Positions 55,648 to 64,000 of a DNA stretch of 64,000 nt are shown here, piece by piece. The notes under the pieces were generated by a model that was not told the DNA's origin, did no database searches, and saw only the letters and a program-made list of their open reading frames with translations. This stretch comes from Bacillus sp. EB106-08-02-XG196 (GTDB lineage Bacteria; Bacillota; Bacilli; Bacillales; Cytobacillaceae). Location of the stretch: positions 1 to 64,000 of the forward strand of contig NZ_JABWSY010000021.1 of NCBI RefSeq assembly GCF_013396335.1, written 5' to 3'. The translations under genes were made by a program, and so were the position numbers. The stretch's first letter is position 1. The number at the start of each line of letters is the position of its first letter.

Positions 55648-55687
55648 AAAAGAATCGGAATCACATTGGAGTGGATTCGATTCTTTT
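55646..55687. terminator. Bidirectional terminator
   Basis: Long stem AAAAGAATCG-GAATCAC with its complement (55646-55663, 55670-55687), A-run and T-run at its ends; the genes converge. Confidence 0.85.
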
Positions 55688-55701
55688 TATTGCCTTTGTT
55701 T

Positions 55702-56715
55702 TTAATAAATAACAAACAATATGATAAAATAAATAGCCATGGTAATAAGTCCAACGGGAACGCCAAAGCTTGCCCATTCTTTACTAGTAATGTTGAGTTT
55801 TCCTGCTGCGATAATATTTGGTATATTACCAGGGATTAGCATACCCCCACTAATAATTAGCCCCATTAAAACAGCCTGAATGGTTGCTTGGTCCATTGCT
55901 GGACTTATTTCGGCTGCTGCCAAGGTAGCATTATCTAAAATAGCGGAGATCATATTAATCCAATAAAGCAGCATCGGATGAAGTCCTAGAATATATTCAT
56001 TAATTAACGGTTCAAATCCATGACCAAGAAAGGTTAATCCCATTACAAATAAGTAGATTTTGGCTGATCTAATAAAAATTTCTTTATAGCTTTCTGCTTT
56101 TTGTTTTGACTTTAAGCCATCAGCACTTTCTTGTGGTTTAACTAAAAATATTGTCAAAATACCAAAGAGTACAACCGCGGGAATCACTTCTGGACCAATT
56201 AATTTCAACAAGTAGAAGAAGTCTTCATTTAACTTACTGAGTGTTATGGTTGCTAAAGGCTCACCGATGGGTGTGAGGGCTGCACCAAGCCCAATCGAAA
56301 AACAAGCTAAAACGGTAAAGCGAATTTCAGATTTACGGTCGAGCGGGAGGACATTTATGATGATTACGAGCACAATCGCTGCGATTATAGCCGTAATAAT
56401 GCTTGATGCCAGTCCTAAAATGATGACCGTTAGTCCGAAGAATATCCTAGGAGTAAGTGTTCTGTTCATCCAGAGGATAGATTTTTCTAACTGAACCTGG
56501 CCCCATTTACAGACTAATCCTGCAATTAAAACAGCTAGAGTAATATTAATAGGGTCAATCAGAGCTTTTTCAATTAAATGAAGATTCATCATGCCGCTTA
56601 TCGAAGCTGCCGCTATTCCCATTACAAATAAGAATATTTCCAAATTGTGTTCGACCTTCTTTACTGAAAAAGGTAAAAATAAAACTAAAATTAAGATAAT
56701 TACTAATCCAATCAT
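55702..56715 (-). CDS. DUF1646 family membrane protein
   Basis: 337 residues, about ten helices, with GLGAALTPIGEPLATI and SAILDNATLAAAEISPAM, two half-matching motifs as in the ion-transporter superfamily (NhaD/ArsB-like) to which DUF1646 belongs. Probably a cation or anion antiporter; the substrate is unknown. AAGGGATC before ATG 56715. Confidence 0.85.
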   Translation of the reverse strand: MIGLVIILILVLFLPFSVKKVEHNLEIFLFVMGIAAASISGMMNLHLIEKALIDPINITLAVLIAGLVCKWGQVQLEKSILWMNRTLTPRIFFGLTVIILGLASSIITAIIAAIVLVIIINVLPLDRKSEIRFTVLACFSIGLGAALTPIGEPLATITLSKLNEDFFYLLKLIGPEVIPAVVLFGILTIFLVKPQESADGLKSKQKAESYKEIFIRSAKIYLFVMGLTFLGHGFEPLINEYILGLHPMLLYWINMISAILDNATLAAAEISPAMDQATIQAVLMGLIISGGMLIPGNIPNIIAAGKLNITSKEWASFGVPVGLITMAIYFIILFVIY

Positions 56716-56746
56716 TCATACCAGATCCCTTGTCTTTTTTTTGTTT

Positions 56747-56975
56747 AAGGCTGTGTTATTATTCATTGTTGATTTTGGTGTAGGGTTGATCATTCATAGG
56801 CGGAGAATTTCCGGCTATTGTATATAAAGGAACCTTAAGAAGCAGATATAAGCGGAAATATTCCGGTTAACTGCTCTAAATAAGACAATATCCAATGATT
56901 TGGATACCTTAAGCGGAAAAACTCCGCTTATTTTCCAAACACAGTAAAATCAACATTCAGCTTTAACACAGCCTT
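56747..56975. mobile_element. MITE-like palindromic element
   Basis: 229 bp bounded by 30-bp imperfect inverted repeats (56747-56776 AAGGCTGTGTTA...GTTGATTTT and 56946-56975 AAAATCAAC...TAACACAGCCTT). Inside are three small GCGGAAA...TTCCGCT-type hairpins at about 56799, 56849 and 56910. No open frame. The GTTGATTT wording at its ends also occurs at the edge of the GC-rich repeat at 42865. 56976-57265 holds a further hairpin (57087-57113) and the fabF leader. Confidence 0.65.
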
Positions 56976-57083
56976 GTTTAAATATAGTCTATAAATCTAT
57001 TATAAACCTTTTTGAATGAGTTTTAACGGAATATTGGAATATTGATATAGTAATTATTTTAAAAATTTGCACAAACGTCTAAG

Positions 57084-57115
57084 GATCTTCCATTATAATG
57101 GAAGACCTTTTCATA
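57084..57115. terminator. Isolated terminator-like hairpin before fabF
   Basis: GGATCTTCCATTATAATGGAAGACCTTTT: 9-bp stem with T-run, but no gene ends just before it. It may be the trace of a lost gene or an attenuator. Confidence 0.5.
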
Positions 57116-57265
57116 TAAAATGAATGTAAGTAAAAACATAAGAAGTTTTATGAAAAAGATAGTGCTTTGCAAAAGCGAATTAATTTGTACGGCCACTCTG
57201 AATTCGTTAAACTATAGAAAGAGTGTAAGAATCATCCAAAAATTTTATTTGGGAGTGAGCATTAA

Positions 57266-58507
57266 ATGAATAAAAGAGTAGTGATTACGGGTGTTGGAGC
57301 AGTCACTCCTTTGGGAAATGATGCTCATACATCATGGGGAAAGATTAAGAGTGGTGTTTCCGGTATTGGCCCCGCAACCCTTTTTGATGTAGAAAAGGTT
57401 GACGTCAAGATATCTGCGGAAGTTAAAGGCTTTGTGCCAGAAGAGTTTATGGATAAAAAAGAATCCAGAAGGATGGGGCGTTATAGCCAGTTTGCTATTG
57501 CAGCAAGTCAAATGGCTGTTAGGGATGCAGGGATCCGAATTGGAGAGGTGGTTCAACCAGAACGGGTCGGAGTTTGGATTGGTTCAGGAATTGGCGGCCT
57601 GGCTGAATTCGAGGAACAACATCGGAAGTTTCTTGAAAAAGGCCAGAGAAGGGTCAATCCTTTTACGATACCCATGTTTATTCCCGATATGGCGGCAGGA
57701 CAAGTATCCATTTCACTTGGAGCTAAAGGAATCAACAATTGTTCGGTTACTGCATGTGCGTCAGGTGCCAATTCCATTGGTGATGCATTCCGTGTGATTC
57801 AAAAAGGGGATGTGGATGTGATGATTGCTGGCGGAACAGAAGCAACTATTACCGGGATGACGGTCGCGGGATTTTCGAATATGACTGCACTTTCAAAAAA
57901 TCCAGACCCGACTACAGCAAGCAGGCCATTTGATAAGAATCGTGATGGATTTGTCATTGGAGAAGGTGCAGGTATTGTGGTATTAGAAGAATTAGAACAT
58001 GCATTAGCTCGTGGTGCGGCCATTTATGGAGAATTAGCAGGGTACGGAGCTACAGGTGACGCGCATCATATTACGACTCCAGCACCTGAGGGAGAAGGGG
58101 CAGCAAGAGCAATGAAATTAGCATTAGCCGATGCAGGAATTACCCCTGAACAAGTCGACTATATCAATGCTCATGGCACGTCCACCCATTATAATGATTT
58201 GTATGAAACATTAGCCATCAAAGATGTATTCAAAGAGCATGCCTATAAATTATCTGTCAGTTCTACGAAATCAATGACAGGCCACTTGTTGGGAGCAACT
58301 GGGGCAATAGAAGCGATTTTTTCTCTTTTGGCAATTAAGGATGGAATCATCCCGCCAACTATTAATTATCAAACACCTGATGAACAACTGGATTTAGATT
58401 ATGTCCCTAACGTGGCTAAAATGAGTAATATTCAAATCGTTTTATCCAACTCATTAGGTTTTGGCGGTCATAATGCCACTTTGGTATTTAAAAAATTTAT
58501 TGAATAA
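57266..58507 (+). CDS. fabF: 3-oxoacyl-ACP synthase II
   Basis: 413 residues; GGGAGTGAGC before ATG. Complete thiolase-fold condensing enzyme: active-site Cys in [13 protein letters not shown] (about 163), His in [11 protein letters not shown] (about 303) and in [10 protein letters not shown] (about 340). It elongates acyl-ACP by two carbons. Stands alone, without fabH, and without a recognisable FapR site, so it may be a second copy beside the housekeeping fabHF operon. Confidence 0.92.
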   Translation: MNKRVVITGVGAVTPLGNDAHTSWGKIKSGVSGIGPATLFDVEKVDVKISAEVKGFVPEEFMDKKESRRMGRYSQFAIAASQMAVRDAGIRIGEVVQPERVGVWIGSGIGGLAEFEEQHRKFLEKGQRRVNPFTIPMFIPDMAAGQVSISLGAKGINNCSVTACASGANSIGDAFRVIQKGDVDVMIAGGTEATITGMTVAGFSNMTALSKNPDPTTASRPFDKNRDGFVIGEGAGIVVLEELEHALARGAAIYGELAGYGATGDAHHITTPAPEGEGAARAMKLALADAGITPEQVDYINAHGTSTHYNDLYETLAIKDVFKEHAYKLSVSSTKSMTGHLLGATGAIEAIFSLLAIKDGIIPPTINYQTPDEQLDLDYVPNVAKMSNIQIVLSNSLGFGGHNATLVFKKFIE

Positions 58508-58564
58508 AATAAGCAACGATATTCACTATTAACGTTCTATAAAGACCAAAACGCCATGAAAATA

Positions 58565-58609
58565 GGGGTTTCGGTCACTATAAGTGACTCTATAATGACC
58601 GAAACTCCC
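58565..58609. terminator. Large hairpin between converging fabF and metallophosphatase genes
   Basis: Stem GGGGTTTCGGTCA with complement TGACCGAAACTCCC and 18-nt loop. Confidence 0.6.
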
Positions 58610-58618
58610 AAAAAATAG

Positions 58619-58655
58619 AAGCTGCGTTCACTAGAAGCGATCCAGCTTATTTTTT
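58619..58655 (+). terminator. Terminator of fabF
   Basis: AAGCTG...CAGCTT stem (58619-58624, 58643-58648) with inner pairing and a T6 tail. Confidence 0.7.
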
Positions 58656-58668
58656 CATGTTTAAATTG

Positions 58669-59772
58669 CTATAAACCAAGTTTTTTTATGAAATCGACTG
58701 TTTCCTGATGTTCCGGTTTGATTAGTTTTAATAACTTTTTATCTGTCTTAACAAGGGCATTACCATTTTCATCGGCAATGGGTCTAGTGAAAGCTGTACT
58801 CTTTATAACTCTCCATTTTCCTCCCTGAACTTCAAGATGAAGATCGATAATTCCAAGTCGGCTTCCAAAGGCACCTGCCATGACAACAGGTTTTCCTTTG
58901 ATTTTTCCTTCGTCAATATTTGTCTTAGGTAAATCCTTGTAGGAGCGTCCAGGGAAGATGCCATGAGAATGCCCGGCTAAAATGGCATCAATTTCTTGAA
59001 TCTCACTTAGGTAATAGATTGCATTTTCCGTTTCAGGATGGTATGGTTCGCTATCAATTCCCGTATGGGCGAGTGCGATAATAATATCGGCACCTTTTGC
59101 CTTCATAATCGGGACATATTCCTTCGCCGTTTCCACAATTGGCCGCGCGAATACTTTTCCCTCTAAATTTGCTTTATCCCATCTCATGATTTGAGGCGGC
59201 ATGAATCCAATGACGCCAATATTTATTTCATGATTTTGTCCCTGATTGTCCACAACATTCCTTTTTAAAATGACATAAGGCTTAAAGTAGGGCTTATTGG
59301 TTTTTGTTTTATATACGTTTGCATTAACCACGGGCATTTTTAGACCCTTTAGAACGGTTTTTAGGAATTTAAGGCCATAATTTAATTCATGATTGCCGAT
59401 TGCAATACCATCATACTTCAAATAATTAAAAGCATTGTAAACGGGATGTATTTCCCCTTTTTGAATTCCTTTAATTCTGACTAGGTATTCACCTAGCGGG
59501 TTGCCTTTTAAATGGTCGCCATTATCAAACAGAAGGGAATTTACGGCCTCACTTCTCGCCTGATGAATAAGGCTGGAGGTCTTTACAAGCCCAATATGAT
59601 TGTCTGTTTTCGTCTGGTAATAATCATAATTCACTAAAGCAGCATGCAAATCCGTTGTCTCAAGGATGCGTAAATCAACGATTCCAATGTGTTCTGCATG
59701 CATGTTAGAAGGAAATGGTGCCTGAGAGATTGCAAACACGAAGAGAAATAGGAATAACTTTTTATTGTTCAT
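58669..59772 (-). CDS. Secreted metallophosphatase / cyclic nucleotide phosphodiesterase-like protein
   Basis: 367 residues; GAGGGGGC before ATG 59772. Signal peptide of about 26 residues (cleavage near MHA). Calcineurin-like metal sites TTDLHAAL, FDNGDHLKG, GNHELN, AHTGID and GHSHG, as in the first domain of CpdB/YfkN enzymes that split 2',3'-cyclic nucleotides. It ends (HQETVDFIKKLGL) just where the 5'-nucleotidase C-terminal domain of CpdB should begin, so that domain, which binds the nucleotide base, is missing. Either a natural short form or a C-terminally deleted gene. No cell-wall anchor. Confidence 0.82.
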   Translation of the reverse strand: MNNKKLFLFLFVFAISQAPFPSNMHAEHIGIVDLRILETTDLHAALVNYDYYQTKTDNHIGLVKTSSLIHQARSEAVNSLLFDNGDHLKGNPLGEYLVRIKGIQKGEIHPVYNAFNYLKYDGIAIGNHELNYGLKFLKTVLKGLKMPVVNANVYKTKTNKPYFKPYVILKRNVVDNQGQNHEINIGVIGFMPPQIMRWDKANLEGKVFARPIVETAKEYVPIMKAKGADIIIALAHTGIDSEPYHPETENAIYYLSEIQEIDAILAGHSHGIFPGRSYKDLPKTNIDEGKIKGKPVVMAGAFGSRLGIIDLHLEVQGGKWRVIKSTAFTRPIADENGNALVKTDKKLLKLIKPEHQETVDFIKKLGL

Positions 59773-59952
59773 AAACGTCAGCCCCCTCTAAACGGTTAGT
59801 TATGTGTTATTATTTGGAAGTTTGCAGCTGTTGATACATAAGAAATAAACCTTTAAAAGAACAAACTCATGTTCATTAAACTGTGACATTGGTCAACGCA
59901 GATTTGAGAAAAGGTCCTTTATAATAAAGTATATAATCGATATTTATTAAAA

Positions 59953-59966
59953 TGTAATCGCTTTCA
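59953..59966 (+). promoter_or_regulatory. cre site (CcpA operator)
   Basis: TGTAATCGCTTTCA fits the cre consensus TGWAANCGNTNWCA at every fixed position. It lies 33 nt before the first gene of the oxidoreductase operon, so CcpA probably represses the operon when sugars are available. A TATAAT-like run stands just upstream. Confidence 0.75.
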
Positions 59967-59998
59967 CAAAAGTTCTGTTTAAGGGGGTATCCAGAACA

Positions 59999-60667
59999 TT
60001 GAATAGAATCACCATCCTAACTGGTCACTTTGGGAGTGGCAAAACAGAGATTGCGATAAATCTGGCATTAAATGAGAAAAAGTTGCATAACAAAACAGCT
60101 ATTAACGACTTAGATATCATTAATCCCTATTTTCGTTCTAGGGATGTTTCCGAAATTTTCGAGCAGCAGAATATTGAATTAATAGCTCCTGCCAACCGGC
60201 TGGCAACCTCAGATTTACCCATTGTTTCGGGAGAAATCTATCGTGTTTTACATGATCAAAGCTATCGAGTTATTATCGACGCAGGCGGCGATAAAGATGG
60301 GGCTATGGCATTAGGGCAGTATTATCATGAATGGAAGCATTTAGAACCGGAGCTGTTATTCGTACTAAACGCGAACCGTCCATATGTCAGGACCTTAGAA
60401 GGAGCGAAGTACTCGATTGAGCAGATTGAAAAGGCTGCTCGATTAAGGGTAACGGGAATCATCAACAATTCAAATATCGGCAGCGAAACGAGCATGGCTG
60501 ACATCCTCAATGGGTATGAATTAAGCACGAAGATATCAAACATGCTATCAATCCCGCTGCTATACACAACCATCTCTGTGGATTTAGAAAATGAAGCCAA
60601 TTGTTTTGCAAAAAGCCATCAGGTAATGTTCATCAAACGCTTTATGAAATTACCATGGGAAGGATAG
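59999..60667 (+). CDS. P-loop nucleotide-binding protein (MinD/CobQ-like)
   Basis: 222 residues from TTG 59999 with AAGGGGG 11 nt upstream. Walker A GHFGSGKTE at 9-17, INDLDIINPYF (deviant Walker B/switch region) and DAGGDKDGAMALG. Same size and form as ATPases found in front of 2-oxoacid oxidoreductase gene sets of anaerobes. It may help cofactor or Fe-S assembly; function unknown. 11 nt before the ferredoxin gene. Confidence 0.82.
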   Translation: MNRITILTGHFGSGKTEIAINLALNEKKLHNKTAINDLDIINPYFRSRDVSEIFEQQNIELIAPANRLATSDLPIVSGEIYRVLHDQSYRVIIDAGGDKDGAMALGQYYHEWKHLEPELLFVLNANRPYVRTLEGAKYSIEQIEKAARLRVTGIINNSNIGSETSMADILNGYELSTKISNMLSIPLLYTTISVDLENEANCFAKSHQVMFIKRFMKLPWEG

Positions 60668-60678
60668 GGTGAAAAACA

Positions 60679-60909
60679 GTGGAAAAGAGAGTTGTTTTTA
60701 ATGAGGATATTTGTAAGTCGTGCGGACTTTGTGTTCAGATATGCCCAACAAATGTTATTTTCCTAGCAGACTATTTAAATGGAAAAGGCTATCGTCCAGC
60801 AGCCGTAACCGATCAGGATCATTGTATCAGCTGTGCAAAATGTGCTCAAATATGCCCGGATTGTGTCATTTCGGTGTATAGACCAGTAAAGGTGCTGCAA
60901 ACTGTTTAA
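60679..60909 (+). CDS. 4Fe-4S ferredoxin-type delta subunit of 2-oxoacid oxidoreductase
   Basis: 76 residues from GTG 60679. Two CxxCxxCxxxCP clusters (CKSCGLCVQICP and CISCAKCAQICP), enough for two 4Fe-4S centres. It carries electrons from the catalytic subunits to external ferredoxin. Part of the delta-alpha-beta-gamma order typical of VOR/KOR complexes. Confidence 0.92.
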   Translation: MEKRVVFNEDICKSCGLCVQICPTNVIFLADYLNGKGYRPAAVTDQDHCISCAKCAQICPDCVISVYRPVKVLQTV

Positions 60910-60927
60910 TTTGAAAGGGGCTTATGT

Positions 60928-61992
60928 ATGGGAAAAGTATTAATGAAGGGTAATGAAGTCATCGCTGAAGCGGCGGTCCAGGCAGGCTGTAAATACTTTT
61001 TTGGCTATCCGATTACACCGCAAAGTGAGTTAGTAGCATACATGGCGAGAAGACTTCCAGAGGTAGGCGGATTATTTCTACAGGCTGAAAGCGAAATTGC
61101 TGCGATCAATATGGTTTATGGTGCTGCTGGGACAGGAGTCAGGGTTATGACCTCCTCTTCAAGTCCTGGATTCAGCTTAAAACAGGAGGGAATTTCCTAT
61201 TTAGTAGGTTCAGAGCTTCCTGCTGTCGTGGTAAACATCGTTCGGGGCGGACCTGGCTTAGGGAATATCCAGCCTGCCCAGTCTGATTACTTCCAGGTAA
61301 CGAAAGGCGGCGGTCATGGGGACTATAATATCCCCGTGTTGGCACCCGCCACTTTACAAGAAATAGTCGAATTAACAAGTGAAGCATTTGACATCGCCGA
61401 CCGCTACCGGACACCTGTCATTTTAATGGGGGATGGGCTGCTTGGGCAAATGATGGAGCCGGTTGAATTTGGTGAGCGGACTGTATCCGAACTACCAGAA
61501 AAAAATTGGGCAACGACCGGAACACGCGGAGACGGTCCTCGAAGAATTATCACCTCACTAGAGCTTAATGCAGAAGCGCTGGAAACGCGTAACGAAGCCT
61601 TGCAGAATAAGTTTGCGAGAATAAAAGAAAACGAGGTTCGCTTCGAAACCTATCAAACGGACGACGCTGACTATATTATGGTAGCTTTTGGCACGGTTGC
61701 CCGAATTACCATGAATGCCATAAAAAAAGCAAGGCAGCAAGGTTTAAAAGTAGGATTAATCCGTCCGATTTCGCTTTGGCCTTTCCCTGAAAAACCCTTT
61801 CTAGAAACGAGAGATGGAGTAAAAGGATATATTTCCGTAGAAATGAATGCCGGGCAGATGGTTGAAGATGTGAGATTAGCTGTTAACGGCCATGCAGAGG
61901 TGGACTTTTACGGACGGACAGGAGGAATTGTTCCGACACAGGAAGAAATTTATCAAAAGATTTTATCTGTAACCGGAGGGATAACGGTATGA
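60928..61992 (+). CDS. 2-oxoacid:ferredoxin oxidoreductase subunit alpha (VorB-like)
   Basis: 354 residues; AAAGGGGC before ATG. Pyrimidine-binding and transketolase C-terminal domains: [15 protein letters not shown] near the N-terminus, [18 protein letters not shown], and [14 protein letters not shown]. Part of a thiamine-diphosphate enzyme that oxidatively decarboxylates a 2-oxoacid (branched-chain or 2-oxoglutarate) to acyl-CoA with ferredoxin reduction. The substrate cannot be fixed by eye. Confidence 0.92.
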   Translation: MGKVLMKGNEVIAEAAVQAGCKYFFGYPITPQSELVAYMARRLPEVGGLFLQAESEIAAINMVYGAAGTGVRVMTSSSSPGFSLKQEGISYLVGSELPAVVVNIVRGGPGLGNIQPAQSDYFQVTKGGGHGDYNIPVLAPATLQEIVELTSEAFDIADRYRTPVILMGDGLLGQMMEPVEFGERTVSELPEKNWATTGTRGDGPRRIITSLELNAEALETRNEALQNKFARIKENEVRFETYQTDDADYIMVAFGTVARITMNAIKKARQQGLKVGLIRPISLWPFPEKPFLETRDGVKGYISVEMNAGQMVEDVRLAVNGHAEVDFYGRTGGIVPTQEEIYQKILSVTGGITV

Positions 61993-62741
61993 CGATGAAA
62001 ACAGTTTTTAAAAAAACGAACGGTTTGACCGATACCCCTACACATTACTGTCCTGGCTGTACACACGGTGTCATCCACCGGCTTGTCGGTGAGGTATTGG
62101 AAGAAATGGATATATTAGAGGACACGATTGGGGTTGCCTCTGTCGGTTGTTCAGTTTTATCCTATGAATATTTTAATTGTGATATGACCCAGGCGGCTCA
62201 CGGCCGGGCTCCCGCTGTGGCAACAGGTGTGAAAAGGGTGCTGCCTGACCGCTTTGTATTTACCTATCAAGGTGATGGGGACCTTGCATCTATCGGCATA
62301 AGCGAAGTCATTCATGCCGCCGCAAGAGGGGAAAAAATTACGGTAATTTTTGTGAATAATGCGATCTATGGAATGACAGGCGGACAAATGGCACCGACTA
62401 CCTTGATCGGCCAAAAAACAACTACTACCCCTTTTGGACGTGATGAAAGTATTCAGGGCTCGCCAATAAAAGTCTGTGAAATGCTGGCAACATTAGACGG
62501 AACTGCCTACATTGAAAGAGTTTCTGCCCATGATGTACCGCATATTCAAAAGGCTAAACGTGCGATTCGGAAAGCATTTGAAGCACAAAAGAATGGGTTG
62601 GGTTTTTCTATGGTTGAGATATTATCAACCTGCCCGACTAACTGGGGACTTGATCCTTATGAATCCCTTGAGTGGGTGAAAGATAATATGATTCCTGCAT
62701 ATCCTCTAGGCGTTTATAAAAATAAAGAGGGGGGCCATTAA
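61989..62741 (+). CDS. 2-oxoacid:ferredoxin oxidoreductase subunit beta (TPP-binding)
   Basis: 250 residues; its start overlaps the alpha stop by 4 nt (ATGA). Cys motif YCPGCTHG at the N-terminus and TPP-binding [17 protein letters not shown]...[16 protein letters not shown]. It binds thiamine diphosphate and carries out the decarboxylation with the alpha subunit. Confidence 0.94.
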   Translation: MTMKTVFKKTNGLTDTPTHYCPGCTHGVIHRLVGEVLEEMDILEDTIGVASVGCSVLSYEYFNCDMTQAAHGRAPAVATGVKRVLPDRFVFTYQGDGDLASIGISEVIHAAARGEKITVIFVNNAIYGMTGGQMAPTTLIGQKTTTTPFGRDESIQGSPIKVCEMLATLDGTAYIERVSAHDVPHIQKAKRAIRKAFEAQKNGLGFSMVEILSTCPTNWGLDPYESLEWVKDNMIPAYPLGVYKNKEGGH

Positions 62742-62743
62742 AC

Positions 62744-63286
62744 ATGTTGGAGGAAATCATTGTTGCGGGATTTGGCGGACAGGGTGTCATGTCAATGGGT
62801 CAACTGATAGCTTATGCCGGTATGCTAGAAGGAAAGGGCGTTTCATGGCTGCCATCCTATGGTCCTGAACAACGCGGTGGAACGGCAAATTGTGCGGTTG
62901 TTGTATCCGATGAACCCGTGGGTTCGCCGCTAGTCACAAATCCTTCGACAGCAATAGTTCTAAATAATCCTTCTTTCGATAAATTCGAACCACGCGTACG
63001 GCCAGGAGGATTATTGATTATTAATTCATCATTAGTGACAAGAGTTTCCGAACGCAGCGATATCGAAATTATTGAATTAACTGCAACCGATATCGCAGCT
63101 GACCTTGGAAATGCACGGGTTGCGAACATGATTTTATTGGGTGCCTTTATTGAACTGACAAAGGTGGTATCAAGTGAATCCATCATACAATCATTGAAAA
63201 AAGTCCTGTCAGAAGAAAAGTACCATTTAATCGAGGTTAATAGACAAGCACTCAATAAGGGACTTAGTTCAGTAAAAACAGCCTGA
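62744..63286 (+). CDS. 2-oxoacid:ferredoxin oxidoreductase subunit gamma
   Basis: 180 residues, starting 2 nt after the beta stop; AGAGGGGGG inside the end of beta. GFGGQGVMSMG at the N-terminus and SYGPEQRGGTANC are typical of the gamma (POR/KOR catalytic) domain that binds CoA. Completes the four-subunit complex. Confidence 0.94.
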   Translation: MLEEIIVAGFGGQGVMSMGQLIAYAGMLEGKGVSWLPSYGPEQRGGTANCAVVVSDEPVGSPLVTNPSTAIVLNNPSFDKFEPRVRPGGLLIINSSLVTRVSERSDIEIIELTATDIAADLGNARVANMILLGAFIELTKVVSSESIIQSLKKVLSEEKYHLIEVNRQALNKGLSSVKTA

Positions 63287-63307
63287 TTATCATTCAGGCT
63301 GTTTTTA
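63276..63307 (+). terminator. Terminator of the oxidoreductase operon
   Basis: About 11-bp stem AAACAGCCTGA/TCAGGCTGTTT with T5, overlapping the stop codon. Confidence 0.92.
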
Positions 63308-63369
63308 CATTTGAGTCATCATTAAATGGAAGCTTACACGGGGAAAAAAAAAGCCAGTTTTTCGGACAT

Positions 63370-63525
63370 GCTATTCGTACCCGTTCCGGTTGAAAAAGGG
63401 GCCAAGCGGTAACGAATAGAAGCTATTCGTGCCTGTTCAGGTTGAAAAAGGAGACGAGCGGTAACGAATAAAGGCTATTCGTGCCCGTTCGGGCTGAAAA
63501 AGGAGCCAAGCGGTAACGAAAAGTT
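63370..63525. repeat. Tandem array of three 52-bp hairpin units
   Basis: Units begin at 63370, 63422 and 63474 with an exact 52-bp period. Each reads GCTATTCGTGCCCGTTC...GAAAAAGG...AGCGGTAACGAATA, with CTATTCGT...ACGAATAG complementary. Same family as 23822-23976. The remaining part of 63308-63754 shows no gene. Confidence 0.92.
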
Positions 63526-63754
63526 CTAATTGTGCCCATCTATGGATGCTAAGGAAATTGTTCGAAGGAATAGGTTGGGGAGTAATCAATCCCTTTTCAA
63601 AAAAAAGAACAAGATTTTGACACTTGGCAGACTTAGTAATGTGAGTAGACAGATGATTGTACGTAAAACCAAATGGGCAAGATTGTGGAGGAATGGATTT
63701 TCTTAATCATAAATTGTAAACTAAATTCACATAGCTATTAAGGGGGAAATTAAC

Positions 63755-64000
63755 ATGACAAACAGAACTGAAATCAGCACTAAAAAGGAGTTCTCACTAG
63801 AACGCCCTGAAGAATTACTCAGTGTATTAAAAGCCCGTTTTGAGAAAAACATGCACCGCCATAAAGGTCTTGAATGGGCTAAAGTTCAAGCAAAGCTGGA
63901 TGCTAATACTGAAAAACTGTGGTCGCTCATTGAAATGGAAAGAACTGGCGGTGAACCGGATGTTGTTGGTTATGATGAAAAGAAGGATGAATACTTTTTT
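63755..64000 (+). CDS. DUF4256 family protein (cut by the window edge)
   Basis: First 82 residues from ATG 63755 (AAGGGGGAAA upstream). RFEKNMHRHKGLEWAKVQAK and EMERTGGEPDVVGYD are typical of the DUF4256 family, which is widespread in Bacilli and Bacteroidetes and has no known function. The 3' part lies beyond the window. Confidence 0.85.
   Translation, partial: MTNRTEISTKKEFSLERPEELLSVLKARFEKNMHRHKGLEWAKVQAKLDANTEKLWSLIEMERTGGEPDVVGYDEKKDEYFF

Noticed and set aside
57240-57265. FapR operator before fabF
   Set aside because: I could not find the expected palindrome; the leader shows only the ribosome binding site.

Overview
This window looks like a chromosomal segment of a low-GC, endospore-forming Bacillaceae bacterium (Bacillus/Neobacillus type). 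Sporulation markers support this: ger spore-germination genes, prkA, yhbH and a YhbB-like amidase. So do T-box, lysine, glycine and ZTP riboswitch leaders, GGAGG-type ribosome binding sites with frequent TTG/GTG starts, and an LPxTG surface protein. The 16-tRNA cluster at the left edge has the gene order of the Bacillus subtilis trnD cluster, and queG-yhbB-trmL-...-prkA-yhbH follows the B. subtilis yhbA-yhbH order.

Layout. 1-1.65 kb: 16 tRNAs and a terminator. 1.76-1.97 kb: a tandem array of 51-52 bp hairpin units. 2.1-9.2 kb: a giant secreted, sortase-anchored nuclease/nucleotidase gene split by a 1-nt frameshift. 9.3-12.7 kb (minus): a decayed germinant-receptor operon, gerB-gerA-(gerC remnant). 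12.8-15.6 kb: a lysine-riboswitch-controlled amino-acid ABC importer. 15.7-20.2 kb: serA (minus, ZTP riboswitch) divergent from a glycine-riboswitch-controlled CycA-type permease, then a RidA remnant and an ornithine-cyclodeaminase-like gene. 20.3-24.9 kb (minus): a T-box-controlled YitT protein, nitronate monooxygenase, heme A synthase and a formate/nitrite channel, with a second hairpin array. 25.0-28.2 kb (minus): a compact alternative heme-copper oxidase operon (subunit II, subunit I, SCO, membrane protein). 28.6-36 kb: small membrane proteins, a sigma/anti-sigma fusion protein, acyl-CoA dehydrogenase, a cold-shock gene and tRNA-Gly.

36-44.3 kb: B3/B4-domain protein, queG, yhbB, trmL, an NfrA-like reductase, a 21-bp phased repeat array, prkA and yhbH; the last two are each preceded by a sigma-E-like promoter. 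44.4-49.9 kb: a sigma-54 activator and a sigma-54-promoter operon (beta-keto-acid cleavage enzyme, PanE-like dehydrogenase, 42-aa membrane protein, sodium:solute symporter), which looks like a self-contained catabolic module for an unidentified acid. 50-56.7 kb: histidine kinase, two diguanylate cyclases, DoxX-like protein, azoreductase and a DUF1646 transporter. 56.7-57 kb: a MITE-like element. 57.3-59.8 kb: fabF and a secreted metallophosphatase lacking its usual second domain. 60-63.3 kb: a cre-associated operon for a four-subunit 2-oxoacid:ferredoxin oxidoreductase with a P-loop protein. 63.37-63.53 kb: a third hairpin array. The right edge cuts a DUF4256 gene.

The strongest leads are the sigma-54 BKACE module, the sigma/anti-sigma fusion, the 21-bp (two helical turns) array, the 52-bp hairpin arrays at three loci, and the back-to-back ZTP and glycine riboswitches. 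All family assignments were made by reading motifs by eye; no database search was run.
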